Positions 36,512 to 44,577 of a stretch of 64,000 nt of DNA are shown one piece after another (position 1 is the stretch's first letter; every line of letters begins with the position of its first letter). The translations under genes were made by a program, and so were the position numbers. The stretch covers positions 868,001 through 932,000 of the forward strand of contig CP033784.1 in the NCBI GenBank assembly GCA_003955985.1. The letters run 5' to 3'. Source of the stretch: Corynebacterium jeikeium. Its GTDB lineage: Bacteria; Actinomycetota; Actinomycetes; Mycobacteriales; Mycobacteriaceae. The notes beneath the pieces are model-generated. The model had not been told where the DNA came from. It searched no databases and saw only the letters and a program-made list of their open reading frames with translations.

Positions 36512-37479
36512 TTAGCGTGCAGCTCCGCGCTGAGCTTCACCTTTTCGGCAGCCCACGGCACAACCTCGACTGCACCAGAGAGCGAGTTGCGGCGGAAGAG
36601 CATATTCGATCCGCCCGAGAGCTCGCGGGCCTTGAGCGTCTTCTTCACACCGTCTAGGGCAACGTGGCACTTGGTGCCGGCAGTGATGTAGAGCCCGGCT
36701 TCGAGTACGCAGTCATCGCCGAGCGAGATGCCGAGTCCAGCGTTCGCACCGAGTAGGCATCGCTTGCCGACGGACACAACTTCCTTACCTCCACCGGATA
36801 GTGTGCCCATGATGGACGCACCACCGCCGATATCGGAGCCGTCGTCGACGACGACCCCCTGAGAGATACGGCCTTCCACCATGGAGTGTCCAAGCGTGCC
36901 TGCGTTGAAGTTGACGAAGCCCTCGTGCATGACTGTGGTGCCCTCTGCGAGGTGGGCGCCTAGGCGTACGCGGTCAGCGTCACCGATGCGGACTCCGGTG
37001 GGAGTGACGTAGTCGACCATGCGGGGGAATTTATCGATGGAGTAGACGGTGACAGGCCCGCGGCGCGACAGCTTGGCTCGGGTTACCTCGAAGCCTTCGA
37101 CAGCACAGGGGCCAAAATTCGTCCACACCACATTGTTGAGCTTGCCGAAGATGCCGTCCAGGTTGATGCTGTTGGGGGTGGCCAGGCGGTGGGACAGCAA
37201 ATGGAGGCGCAGGTAGGCATCGATGGTGTCAACTGGTGCGTCATCGAGTGAAGCGATGGTAGCTGTGACCAGATGGCGGGTGGTGCCGCGGTCCGCATCG
37301 GCTACGGCCAGATCTGTGAGGTAGGTGAAATCTTCAGGCAGTGCGTCGGCGTCGATGGTTCCGGTCGTGGTGGAGGTTGCCACGCCCTCTTCGATGAGCT
37401 TGGGGGCGGGGAACCAGACGTCGAGAACAGTATCGTTGTTAAAAGTGGCAATGCCGGTAGCTTGTGCTCCAAATTTCAT
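36508..37479 (-). CDS. dapD: Tetrahydrodipicolinate N-succinyltransferase DapD
   Basis: DapD transfers succinate from succinyl-CoA to tetrahydrodipicolinate in the succinylase branch of lysine synthesis. The 323-residue protein is of the actinobacterial type, with an alpha/beta N-terminal domain and a left-handed beta helix of hexapeptide turns in the C-terminal half. Diagnostic stretches are [37 protein letters not shown] (active site, Glu in MHEG), [18 protein letters not shown] and [18 protein letters not shown]. This is the canonical copy; the neighbouring gene at 39123 is a diverged paralogue. The two are separated only by an amino-acid permease on the same strand. Trimeric and cytoplasmic by family. 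Confidence 0.94.
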   Translation of the reverse strand: MKFGAQATGIATFNNDTVLDVWFPAPKLIEEGVATSTTTGTIDADALPEDFTYLTDLAVADADRGTTRHLVTATIASLDDAPVDTIDAYLRLHLLSHRLATPNSINLDGIFGKLNNVVWTNFGPCAVEGFEVTRAKLSRRGPVTVYSIDKFPRMVDYVTPTGVRIGDADRVRLGAHLAEGTTVMHEGFVNFNAGTLGHSMVEGRISQGVVVDDGSDIGGGASIMGTLSGGGKEVVSVGKRCLLGANAGLGISLGDDCVLEAGLYITAGTKCHVALDGVKKTLKARELSGGSNMLFRRNSLSGAVEVVPWAAEKVKLSAELHAN

Positions 37480-37595
37480 GGAAAACAGGCTACCGGCATA
37501 TCCCTATCTATGAAAAGTGTTCCGCAAATGTGTAGCAAGGAAATGTTCGGATAGGGGTAGCAGGGTGGTTAGGCCCTGCAGCCAGTTGCTAACGG

Positions 37596-39014
37596 CTAGT
37601 TGCTATCGCTGGACTCGAGAGCCTCGCGGGCCGCGGTGCGGCTCTTCTTAGTCAGTGCAGCGAGCACCGCGAGGAACGCAGTGACACACACAACGGCGAT
37701 AACCTGCTGGCGAGCACCAGAATCGGTGAGCATGCCAACAGCGAGGCCCAGAATCAGGATGACCGCTACCCAGGACAGTGCCGGGTAGGCCCACATGCGA
37801 ACGGAAAGCTCGTTGTTGGCCTCCATCTGCGGGCGCAGCTTAATCTCAGACAGGGCGATGACCAGCCAGATCACCAGCAAGCAGCCGCCGACAGCGTTCA
37901 GTAGGAAGACCAGGACACTCGAGCCGTCGAAGACAACCTGCAGGCCCACGGAGACGAAGGCGAAGACCATCGACATGATGACCGCACGGTTCGGAACTGC
38001 GCCTTCATTGGTGTGGGCGAAGAAGCGCGGTGCCTCACCGCGGGTGGACATCGAGTAGACCAGGCGAGAGGTTGCGTAAATCTGAGCGTTGAACGCGGAC
38101 AGCAGCGCCAGAACGATAATGGCCTCCATGAAGCCAACCGCACCTGGAATGTTCGCCTGCTTTAGAACCTGGGTGAACGGCGACTCAGCTGCGGAGTCAG
38201 CGCCGTCGATCTGGGAGTACGGCAACAGCAGGATGATGACGGTCACGCAGCCCAGGTAGAACACAGAGATGCGGAAGATTACCGAGCGGACAGCAGCAGC
38301 GATGGAGCGCTGCGGATCCTCGGCCTCAGCAGCGGCAATCGTGACAATCTCGATACCGCCGAAGGCGAAGGCCACGGCCAACAGACCAGCGGCAATGCCG
38401 GAAACGCCATTCGGGAGGAATCCGGATTCGGCAATATGCGTCGTACCGACGAAGCTGGTGCCTGGCAGCAGACCGAAGAAAAGAAGAACGCCAATGACCA
38501 GGAACGCGATAATCACCGCGACCTTGATGAACGCGAACCAGAACTCAAACTCGCCGAAACCGCGCACATTCGCCAAATTCACTACAGCGAAGAAGACAAC
38601 ACAGATCAGGCCTGGAATCCAGCCCGGAATACCGAACCACGCACCCATGATGGCACCGGCACCGGTAATTTCAGCGCCGAGCACCATGATGAGCATGAAC
38701 CAGTAGAGCCAGCCGAGGACAAAGCCAGCCGAGGAACCAAAGGCCATCTCGGCATAGGTGGAGAAGCTACCCGGTGTCGGGCGGGCAGCGGCCATCTCGC
38801 CGAGCATCTGCATGACGAGGACGACAATGAAGCCAGCGATGACATAGGAAATGAGAACACCCGGGCCAGCTGCCTTAATGCCGACGCCCGTACCAAGGAA
38901 AAGACCGGCACCGATTGCGGAGCCAAGACCCATCATGGTCAGGTGTCGAACCTGCAGCCCCTTGCCCAGCTGAGATGTCTCGCCGGAGGTGGAGGTAATT
39001 TGCGATTCGGTCAT
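37596..39014 (-). CDS. Amino-acid permease, APC family (AroP/GabP/D-alanine type)
   Basis: A 472-residue secondary transporter with 12 predicted helices. The APC signature begins with GLQVRHLTMMGLGSAIGAGLFLGTGVGIKAAGPGVLISYVIAGFIVVLVMQMLGEMAAARPTPG. Later segments include GWLYWFMLIMVLGAEITGAGAIMGAWFG, ALLSAFNAQIYATSRLVYSMSTRGEAPRFF and GTSFVGTTHIAESGFLPNGVSGIAAGLLAVAFAFGG. The GSAIGAGLF and AGPG loop bind the substrate alpha-carboxyl group. The exact amino acid is not readable; cycloserine/alanine, aromatic or GABA carriers are possible. Its position between dapD and a dapD-like gene hints at a lysine or diaminopimelate-related substrate, but only by neighbourhood. Confidence 0.9.
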   Translation of the reverse strand: MTESQITSTSGETSQLGKGLQVRHLTMMGLGSAIGAGLFLGTGVGIKAAGPGVLISYVIAGFIVVLVMQMLGEMAAARPTPGSFSTYAEMAFGSSAGFVLGWLYWFMLIMVLGAEITGAGAIMGAWFGIPGWIPGLICVVFFAVVNLANVRGFGEFEFWFAFIKVAVIIAFLVIGVLLFFGLLPGTSFVGTTHIAESGFLPNGVSGIAAGLLAVAFAFGGIEIVTIAAAEAEDPQRSIAAAVRSVIFRISVFYLGCVTVIILLLPYSQIDGADSAAESPFTQVLKQANIPGAVGFMEAIIVLALLSAFNAQIYATSRLVYSMSTRGEAPRFFAHTNEGAVPNRAVIMSMVFAFVSVGLQVVFDGSSVLVFLLNAVGGCLLVIWLVIALSEIKLRPQMEANNELSVRMWAYPALSWVAVILILGLAVGMLTDSGARQQVIAVVCVTAFLAVLAALTKKSRTAAREALESSDSN

Positions 39015-39122
39015 GTCGCAAACATTACCTCGCTGATAACAGGGGCAATAACCGTATTACGGGTTTACCCCCATTCACCGTTTCGGGGCCCATTAATGTG
39101 CCTTCAAGACACCTAAAGTAGG

Positions 39123-40115
39123 TTATCCGGCCAGCTCATCCGGCACGTCGGCAAGCTGAGTGAAAGTAGCGGCACCTTCGTCATTGCCCGGGCGTTCCGT
39201 GCGGCGGACGCACACTGCCGAGTGGTCCGGGTGATGGTAGAAGTGCATATTGTTGCGGCCGGAGATTTCCCATGCCTGAATACGGCGGTTCTCCGCGGGG
39301 ACATCGATGGGCGTATCGGGGGCAATGAGGATGCTTCGGTCAATAATGCAGTCATTACCGAGGCTGACGCCGACGGTGCCGGCCGCGATATCGATGTGGC
39401 AGCGCTCGCCAACCGTGAGCGGCTTACGCTGACCGGAATCGTCGTGAGCGGCAATGATGGAGGCCGACAGTCCCACCTTCGTGTGCGCGCCAATGACGAC
39501 ACCGGAGGATAGACGTCCCTCAATCTTGCATGGGCCCAGAGTGCCCGAGTTCAGCGAGACAAATCCCTCGCGCAGTACTGACGTACCCGGTGCCAGATAA
39601 GCGCCCAACCGCACGCGCTCGGCCTCTGCAATGCGGACACCTGCGGGCAGCACATAGTCGACCATGCGCGGCATGCGGTCGATGGCGTAGACGTGAATCA
39701 GGCCGCGGACGCGCAAGTGGGTACGCAGTTGCTCGAAGTTGTCCGGCAGGCATGGCCCCTTGTTGGTCCACGTCACGACATGGAGCAGCTCGTAGAGCCC
39801 CTTGGTGTTGAGCTGGTGCGGCTTGACCAAGCGGTGGGAGAGCAGATGCAGGCGCAGGTAGGCATCGTGCGGGTCGACAGCCGGCTTGGACAAATCCTCA
39901 ATGGACGTGCGCACTGCCACCTGCTCCACGCGGCGATCCTCGTCCAAAATCACCTGACGAAGCAACTGTGGGGTCAGATCAGCGGCGCCGAGCCGGTGAG
40001 TGCTCGATTCTACGACCTCATCGCTTAACTGAGGTGCGGGAAACCAAGTATCGAGAACTGTACCGTCCATTGCGATGTTGGCGATTCCCGTAGCGACAGC
40101 ACCAGATGTAATCAT
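39123..40115 (-). CDS. DapD-like acyltransferase paralogue
   Basis: A 330-residue protein clearly homologous to DapD over its whole length (DRMPRMVDYVLPAGVRIAEAERVRLGAYLAPGTSVLREGFVSLNSGT). It keeps the beta-helix turns but differs from the canonical neighbour in several active-site stretches: NFNAGT is [14 protein letters not shown] is CKIEGRLS, and the Gly-rich [14 protein letters not shown] is GLSASIIAAHDDSG. The Glu of the MHEG motif is kept (LREG). The C-terminus carries a non-conserved region (MHFYHHPDHSAVCVRRTERPG). Possibly it acts on a different acceptor, or acts as a partner subunit. The start is ATG 40115. It lies 50 bases from the divergent gene at 40166. Confidence 0.88.
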   Translation of the reverse strand: MITSGAVATGIANIAMDGTVLDTWFPAPQLSDEVVESSTHRLGAADLTPQLLRQVILDEDRRVEQVAVRTSIEDLSKPAVDPHDAYLRLHLLSHRLVKPHQLNTKGLYELLHVVTWTNKGPCLPDNFEQLRTHLRVRGLIHVYAIDRMPRMVDYVLPAGVRIAEAERVRLGAYLAPGTSVLREGFVSLNSGTLGPCKIEGRLSSGVVIGAHTKVGLSASIIAAHDDSGQRKPLTVGERCHIDIAAGTVGVSLGNDCIIDRSILIAPDTPIDVPAENRRIQAWEISGRNNMHFYHHPDHSAVCVRRTERPGNDEGAATFTQLADVPDELAG

Positions 40116-40165
40116 GATTCTTAATATTAGTATCCCTTTAAGGAATCTTCGCGGAAGGATGAACT

Positions 40166-41089
40166 ATGCCCCTAGCTGGCCTTGAAAGCACACAGAAAAT
40201 GAAGCAGTGGTTCTTAGTTAGCCTCATCATTGCTGTCAGTGTGCTCGGACTCGGCTTCGTCCTGGCCCTGCCGGTGGTCTTCTATGTCGGATTCGCACTG
40301 TTGAGTGCTTGGATTCTTGCCGTAGCCAGCTTCTTTGGTTTCGTTTTGCCGCCGCGAGCAATGCCAATTGGCGCAGTCGGTGTGGTGATTGCCGCAGTGG
40401 TTGCGCTCATCGCGCCGAACCGTCTGGTGCTGGTTATCGCAGTTGCCATCGCAGTGGGGCTCGGTGGTGGCATGATCGCCCGTCTTCTGCTGGAGCGCAA
40501 GAACCGCGATCAGCAGGCACGCATCGATGCCCTGCCGATGTGGGAGCGCGATGAGCTGGGCGATGTCGCCGAAACGCTTCGTCCTGCTTATCGACGAGAC
40601 ATCGATCCCACTCCAGTGCAGCTGCCACATGCAACGGCCAAGATTGTCGCGGCCGTCTGCAAGCCGTTGGCCGGTTCTACGGTGATTGTCAGCACGAATG
40701 AGCTGCGTCCGGTGATTGCGGTCTATGGCTCCCGTGTGGCTGTGGTCTATGGACCCGGCGCGGGGGTTGTCGAGGAAGAAAGCGGCAACGGAGAGGCGAC
40801 CGATTCTGCGGGGGAGGAGCGGGCGCCGGGGTCGTCGACAAGCGAAACTCCGGAGGCAATCATTGCCCAAACTCTCCCGGAAGGAGCGAAAACCCTGGTC
40901 TTTGAGGTGGCTGATGGGCTTAAGCGCTCGGCGGAGGGGAGAATTGGTGTGACCTCCGCCGAACCGCATGAGCTGGCGTTGTTCCTCGGTGGTGGCGCGC
41001 CCGCCAATGGGGATGCGATCAATGGTCGTGCGGCGCATATTCATCACAAAATTCTGGTTTCGCTGGCGCACAATGGTTTGTACGCTTAA
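40166..41089 (+). CDS. Hypothetical membrane protein before dapE
   Basis: A 307-residue protein. The first 110 residues contain three or four hydrophobic segments (WFLVSLIIAVSVLGLGFVLALPVVFYVGFALLSAWILAVASFFGFVLPP; VGVVIAAVVALIAPNRLVLVIAVAIAVGLGGGMIARLLLE). The remaining 200 residues are soluble, predicted to face the cytoplasm, with HATAKIVAAVCKPLAGSTVIVSTNELRPVIAVYGSRVAVVYGPG. A Ser/Glu-rich stretch (EERAPGSSTSETPEAI) interrupts it near residue 220, and a variant of the dispersed motif (GTCGACAAGCG) is encoded there. No catalytic signature is seen. It is 5 bases upstream of dapE, so the two are probably one transcription unit. Function unknown. Confidence 0.75.
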   Translation: MPLAGLESTQKMKQWFLVSLIIAVSVLGLGFVLALPVVFYVGFALLSAWILAVASFFGFVLPPRAMPIGAVGVVIAAVVALIAPNRLVLVIAVAIAVGLGGGMIARLLLERKNRDQQARIDALPMWERDELGDVAETLRPAYRRDIDPTPVQLPHATAKIVAAVCKPLAGSTVIVSTNELRPVIAVYGSRVAVVYGPGAGVVEEESGNGEATDSAGEERAPGSSTSETPEAIIAQTLPEGAKTLVFEVADGLKRSAEGRIGVTSAEPHELALFLGGGAPANGDAINGRAAHIHHKILVSLAHNGLYA

Positions 41090-41094
41090 TTGAT

Positions 41095-42231
41095 GTGAAA
41101 TCGAAGTTAAATCTGCTCCAAGATCCTGTAGACCTCACGGCGGCACTGGTGGACATCGAATCGGTGTCCCACAATGAGACCGCGATTGCGGATGCCGTCG
41201 AGGCGGCATTGCGTGAGGTCGCGCAGGCAAATGAGTCGATTGAGGTCCTGCGCATTGACAACAACGTGATTGCGCGGACCCATCGGGGGTTGCCGCAGCG
41301 CGTGATTTTGGCAGGACACCTGGATACGGTGCCGACTGCGGACAATGTGCCCTCGACGCGTGGGGTAGACGCGCAGGGGCGAGACACACTGTTTGGGTGT
41401 GGAACTGTGGATATGAAAAGCGGTGACGCAGTCTACCTGCATGCTTTTGCGACGCTGGCGGCAAGCCAGGAGTTGCAGCGCGACCTGACACTCATCATGT
41501 ACGAATGCGAAGAAATCGCCGCGGAGTTCAACGGGTTGCGGCACTTGAGTGAGTCGCATCCGGAGCTCCTGGCTGGCGATGTCGCTTTGCTGGGCGAGCC
41601 CAGCGGCAATGTCATCGAAGCCGGCTGCCAGGGCTCTATTCGCCTGCGTCTGACCGCTCACGGCACACGTGCACACTCGGCTCGGGCGTGGCTCGGCGAC
41701 AACGCCGTGCACAAGTTAGCACCGGTGCTGTCACGCATTGCCGCCTATGAACCGCAGACCGTGGATATCGACGGCTTGGCCTACCGCGAAGGGCTCAACG
41801 TCGTCTGGCTGGAGGCCGGGGTTGCCACCAATACGCTTCCCGACGAGGCGGTGCTGCGAGTCAACTTCCGATTCGCGCCCAACCGCAGCGCCGATGAGGC
41901 CATGGCACACTTCCGCGAGGTGCTGGGACTCGACGAGTTTGCGGCCGAGGACCTCACCGTCGATGTCGAGGATGTGAGCCCTGGGGCACTACCGGGACTG
42001 CATGCGGCTGCTGCGAAGGAGTTGGTTGCGGTCGCAGGCGACGTCGTAAAGCCCAAGTTTGGGTGGACCGATGTGGCGCGTTTTTCCGCGCTCGGCATTC
42101 CTGCAGTGAACTTTGGCCCGGGTGATCCGGCGTACTGCCACAAGAAGGATGAGCAGATTCCGGTCGAGTGCATTACGGCACTGTGGGAGGACCTGCGGCG
42201 GTACTTGACCACCGCGCCGGTGGCTGGGTGA
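41095..42231 (+). CDS. dapE: Succinyl-diaminopimelate desuccinylase DapE
   Basis: DapE hydrolyses N-succinyl-LL-diaminopimelate to LL-diaminopimelate and succinate, the step after DapC. It is a 378-residue M20A-type zinc enzyme. The metal ligands and catalytic residues are in GHLDTVPTADN (His, Asp), GTVDMKSGDAVYL (bridging Asp), YECEEIAAEFNGL (general-base Glu and zinc Glu), GEPSGNVIEAGCQG and a C-terminal FGPGDPAYCHKKDEQI (His). The dimerisation lobe has AHGTRAHSARAWLGDNAVHKL. The start is GTG 41095, 5 bases after the preceding stop. Together with dapC and dapD in this window it provides three of the succinylase-branch enzymes. Confidence 0.95.
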   Translation: MKSKLNLLQDPVDLTAALVDIESVSHNETAIADAVEAALREVAQANESIEVLRIDNNVIARTHRGLPQRVILAGHLDTVPTADNVPSTRGVDAQGRDTLFGCGTVDMKSGDAVYLHAFATLAASQELQRDLTLIMYECEEIAAEFNGLRHLSESHPELLAGDVALLGEPSGNVIEAGCQGSIRLRLTAHGTRAHSARAWLGDNAVHKLAPVLSRIAAYEPQTVDIDGLAYREGLNVVWLEAGVATNTLPDEAVLRVNFRFAPNRSADEAMAHFREVLGLDEFAAEDLTVDVEDVSPGALPGLHAAAAKELVAVAGDVVKPKFGWTDVARFSALGIPAVNFGPGDPAYCHKKDEQIPVECITALWEDLRRYLTTAPVAG

Positions 42232-42300
42232 GCCTAGAATCACACCCTGCCCTCGCTGAGCGGGTGCGCGTATGTCATTGCTGGCATACATTGTGAGGTT

Positions 42301-43128
42301 ATGAAACCTGTACGTACTCCGTCCCCAGCTAAGCGCCGCGCACTCCGCGGCCCAATCGCGATTCGACAGGCGGGCGAACCGCAGGCGTCTACGACCGACC
42401 GCAGGCTGTTGTCACACAATCCGAACACGGACTGGCTGCACAACGACACCTGGCGTGTGCTGCGCATTCAATCGGAATTCGTTGACGGCTTTGGTGCGTT
42501 GGCGGAGATTCCGCCGGCGGTGACGGTGTATGGTTCGGCGCGTTTGCCAGAGGACAGCCCGTACTACCAGTGGGGCTTCGACCTGGGCAAAGCACTGGCG
42601 GAGGCGGGTTACGCGACCATCACTGGTGGCGGCCCGGGCATCATGGAAGCCGCCAACCGCGGCTGTTACGACGCCGACGGCCTTTCCATTGGGCTGGGCA
42701 TTGAGCTGCCGCACGAGCAGCACTTGAATGACTGGGTCGACCTGGGCATGAACTTCCGCTACTTCTTCGTTCGCAAGACCATGTTCCTGAAGTACTCGCA
42801 GGCGTTTATCTGTCTGCCGGGTGGATTCGGCACGCTCGATGAACTCTTTGAGTCACTGGTGATGGTGCAGACCGAGAAGGTGGAAAATCACCCAATCGTG
42901 CTGCTGGGCACTGAGTTCTGGTCGGGGCTGGTCGATTGGATGCGCGAGAAACTGGTGGCCATGGAGCTGATTTCTCCGACTGATATGGACCTTTTCCTGG
43001 TCACCGACTCCATTGAAGAAGCGGTCGAGTACATCGAGGCCGCGCACGAAAAGTTGATGGAAGAGTGCGAGCCGACCTCTGACGTTCCCGAAAAGCTCCG
43101 CCGAGTCCGTCGCTTCAGCGAGAGGTAA
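42301..43128 (+). CDS. LOG-family protein (TIGR00730), cytokinin riboside 5'-monophosphate phosphoribohydrolase-like
   Basis: A 275-residue Rossmann-fold protein. The LOG signature is present as LPGGFGTLDELFES (PGGxGTxxE), preceded by VYGSARLPEDSPYYQWGFDLGKALAEAGYATITGGGPGIMEAANRG. Members, once labelled lysine decarboxylases, cleave nucleoside monophosphates such as cytokinin ribotides into base and ribose 5-phosphate. The catalytic Arg and Glu are in the RKTMFLKYSQAF and PGGxGTxxE segments. The N-terminal about 60 residues are basic and unusual in length. The mycobacterial homologue (Rv1205) has the same neighbours, dapE upstream and folP2 downstream. Confidence 0.9.
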   Translation: MKPVRTPSPAKRRALRGPIAIRQAGEPQASTTDRRLLSHNPNTDWLHNDTWRVLRIQSEFVDGFGALAEIPPAVTVYGSARLPEDSPYYQWGFDLGKALAEAGYATITGGGPGIMEAANRGCYDADGLSIGLGIELPHEQHLNDWVDLGMNFRYFFVRKTMFLKYSQAFICLPGGFGTLDELFESLVMVQTEKVENHPIVLLGTEFWSGLVDWMREKLVAMELISPTDMDLFLVTDSIEEAVEYIEAAHEKLMEECEPTSDVPEKLRRVRRFSER

Positions 43129-43134
43129 GACGCT

Positions 43135-43986
43135 GTGCGGAGTTTTTATCAGGACTCCGCGGTGCCGACGGTGATGGCCATCGTCAATCGCACCCCGGAT
43201 TCCTTCTATGACCGTGGCGCAACGGCTGCGGAGGAGGCCGCGCTTGCTCGCGTCGACGAAGTTGTAGCTACCGGCGCAGGCATTGTCGATATTGGCGGCG
43301 TCAAGGCTGGTATCGGTGCGGAAGTAACTGTTGCCGAGGAGATTGAGCGCGTGGTGCCGACCATCGCGAAGGTCCGCGAGCGCTATCCTGACCTGCACAT
43401 CAGCGTCGACACCTGGCGCGCCGAAGTCGGGGAGGCCGCCATCAAAGCTGGCGCCAACCTCATCAACGACACTTGGGCAGGCCATGACCCGGAGCTGCTG
43501 GAAGTCGCTGGCGCCCACGGGATGGGTTACGTCTGCTCACACACCGGTGGAGCACTGCCACGCACCAATCCGGTTCGCGTGCGTTACGACGACGTCGTGG
43601 ACGATGTCATCTCAGAAACCGGCAAGCTCGCCCAGAGGGCAGTGGACGCTGGCGTGCCGGAGGACCGCATCCTCATCGATCCCACCCACGACTTCGGCAA
43701 GAACACCTACCACGGCCTCGAACTTCTGCGGCGCTGCAATGAGCTCGTGGCTACAGGATGGCCGGTGCTCATGGCGCTGTCGAATAAGGACTTCGTCGGT
43801 GAGACTTTGGACCGCCCGGTCGAGCAGCGTGTGCCCGGCACCTTGGCTGCGACCGCCCATGCGGCAGCTGCCGGCGTTGCGGTGTTCCGTTCGCATCAGG
43901 TGTCCGAAACCCTTGATGTTTGCCGTATGACTCTGGCTATTTCCGGTGATTTTGCGCCACTGCATCCGGTGCGTGGGCTGGTGTAA
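43135..43986 (+). CDS. folP2: FolP2-type dihydropteroate-synthase homologue
   Basis: A 283-residue (beta/alpha)8 protein of the DHPS family. NRTPDSFYDRG matches the pterin-site loop 1. The usual DVGGESTRPG loop 2 of true DHPS is replaced by DIGGVKAGIG, which is typical of the actinobacterial FolP2 group. Further blocks are ISVDTWRAEVGEAAIKAGANLINDTWAGHD, LIDPTHDFGKNT and a C-terminal FRSHQV (Arg-x-His). In M. leprae the FolP2 type does not work as a dihydropteroate synthase, so the real activity is uncertain. The start is GTG 43135. It is 6 bases after the LOG gene. Confidence 0.88.
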   Translation: MRSFYQDSAVPTVMAIVNRTPDSFYDRGATAAEEAALARVDEVVATGAGIVDIGGVKAGIGAEVTVAEEIERVVPTIAKVRERYPDLHISVDTWRAEVGEAAIKAGANLINDTWAGHDPELLEVAGAHGMGYVCSHTGGALPRTNPVRVRYDDVVDDVISETGKLAQRAVDAGVPEDRILIDPTHDFGKNTYHGLELLRRCNELVATGWPVLMALSNKDFVGETLDRPVEQRVPGTLAATAHAAAAGVAVFRSHQVSETLDVCRMTLAISGDFAPLHPVRGLV

Positions 43987-44074
43987 GGGGCGTAGTTTGA
44001 GGCGCTTCACCCATGCCGCTGCGTGAAACAAAGGACTATGATGAAGAGAAGTAGTCGAAAATGCCGACAGGGAT

Positions 44075-44126
44075 TCTAAACCGGGATCTTGAGCCGGGGT
44101 CGTAGACCGAGGTCTTGAACCGGGAT
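44075..44126. repeat. Four tandem copies of a 13-bp unit
   Basis: TCTAAACCGGGAT, CTTGAGCCGGGGT, CGTAGACCGAGGT and CTTGAACCGGGAT run end to end at 44075-44126, ending 83 bases before the DUF3117 gene. They match at 8-11 positions with each other. Confidence 0.75.
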
Positions 44127-44209
44127 TGTCAATCTCCTGGCTACCACAGCCGAGCTGGGGTGGCTGGTCGTCTCCTGCATCGACATTGTCTTAGAACGAA
44201 GGAGTTCAC

Positions 44210-44377
44210 ATGGCAGCAATGAAGCCGCGTACCGGTGATGGTCCGCTGGAGGCAGTTAAAGAGGGCAAGAAGATTGTAATGCGCGTCCCCGCAGATGGTG
44301 GTGGGCGCCTGGTGGTGGAACTGTCCCCGGAGGAAGCCAAGGAGCTCGGTGCAGAGCTTGTAGCAGTAGTGGAGTAG
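44210..44377 (+). CDS. DUF3117 small conserved protein
   Basis: A 55-residue protein too short for most gene finders. The sequence begins MAAMKPRTGDGPLEAVKEGK and continues KIVMRVPADGGGRLVVEL, then SPEEAKELGAELVAVVE. It agrees closely with the mycobacterial Rv1211 family as I remember it. A strong ribosome site (GGAGTTCAC before the ATG) and high conservation make it a real gene. It is acidic-basic balanced and probably a small beta-rich cytoplasmic protein of unknown role. In mycobacteria it lies beside the glycogen gene glgM; here the IS30 element and four genes come between. A clean terminator follows at 44440-44468. Confidence 0.93.
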   Translation: MAAMKPRTGDGPLEAVKEGKKIVMRVPADGGGRLVVELSPEEAKELGAELVAVVE

Positions 44378-44439
44378 CAGAGTAGTGGGGTATCGGGTAG
44401 AGGCCGGGTAGAGGCGAGCCTGTCCGGTTTTGACCCAGC

Positions 44440-44468
44440 GGCGACCTACACAGGTGGTGTAGGTCGCC
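44440..44468 (+). terminator. Terminator after the DUF3117 gene
   Basis: A perfect 12-bp stem (GGCGACCTACAC / GTGTAGGTCGCC) with a 5-base loop, followed by TTTTCTTC. Confidence 0.9.
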
Positions 44469-44521
44469 TTTTCTTCTTCAGGTGATAACGGCTCGAATGG
44501 AGGGGTTATGAACAAAAAGTA

Positions 44522-44577
44522 CGGGCTGCAAATGTGAAACTGTGGGAGTTTATGACACTTTCAAGCCAGTTTTCGGG
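44522..44577 (+). repeat. Intergenic repeat, left half, split by IS30
   Basis: CGGGCTGCAAATGTGAAACT to CCAGTTTTCGGG, the same as the left half of the copies at 52337 and 60739. The right half continues at 46010. Confidence 0.9.
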
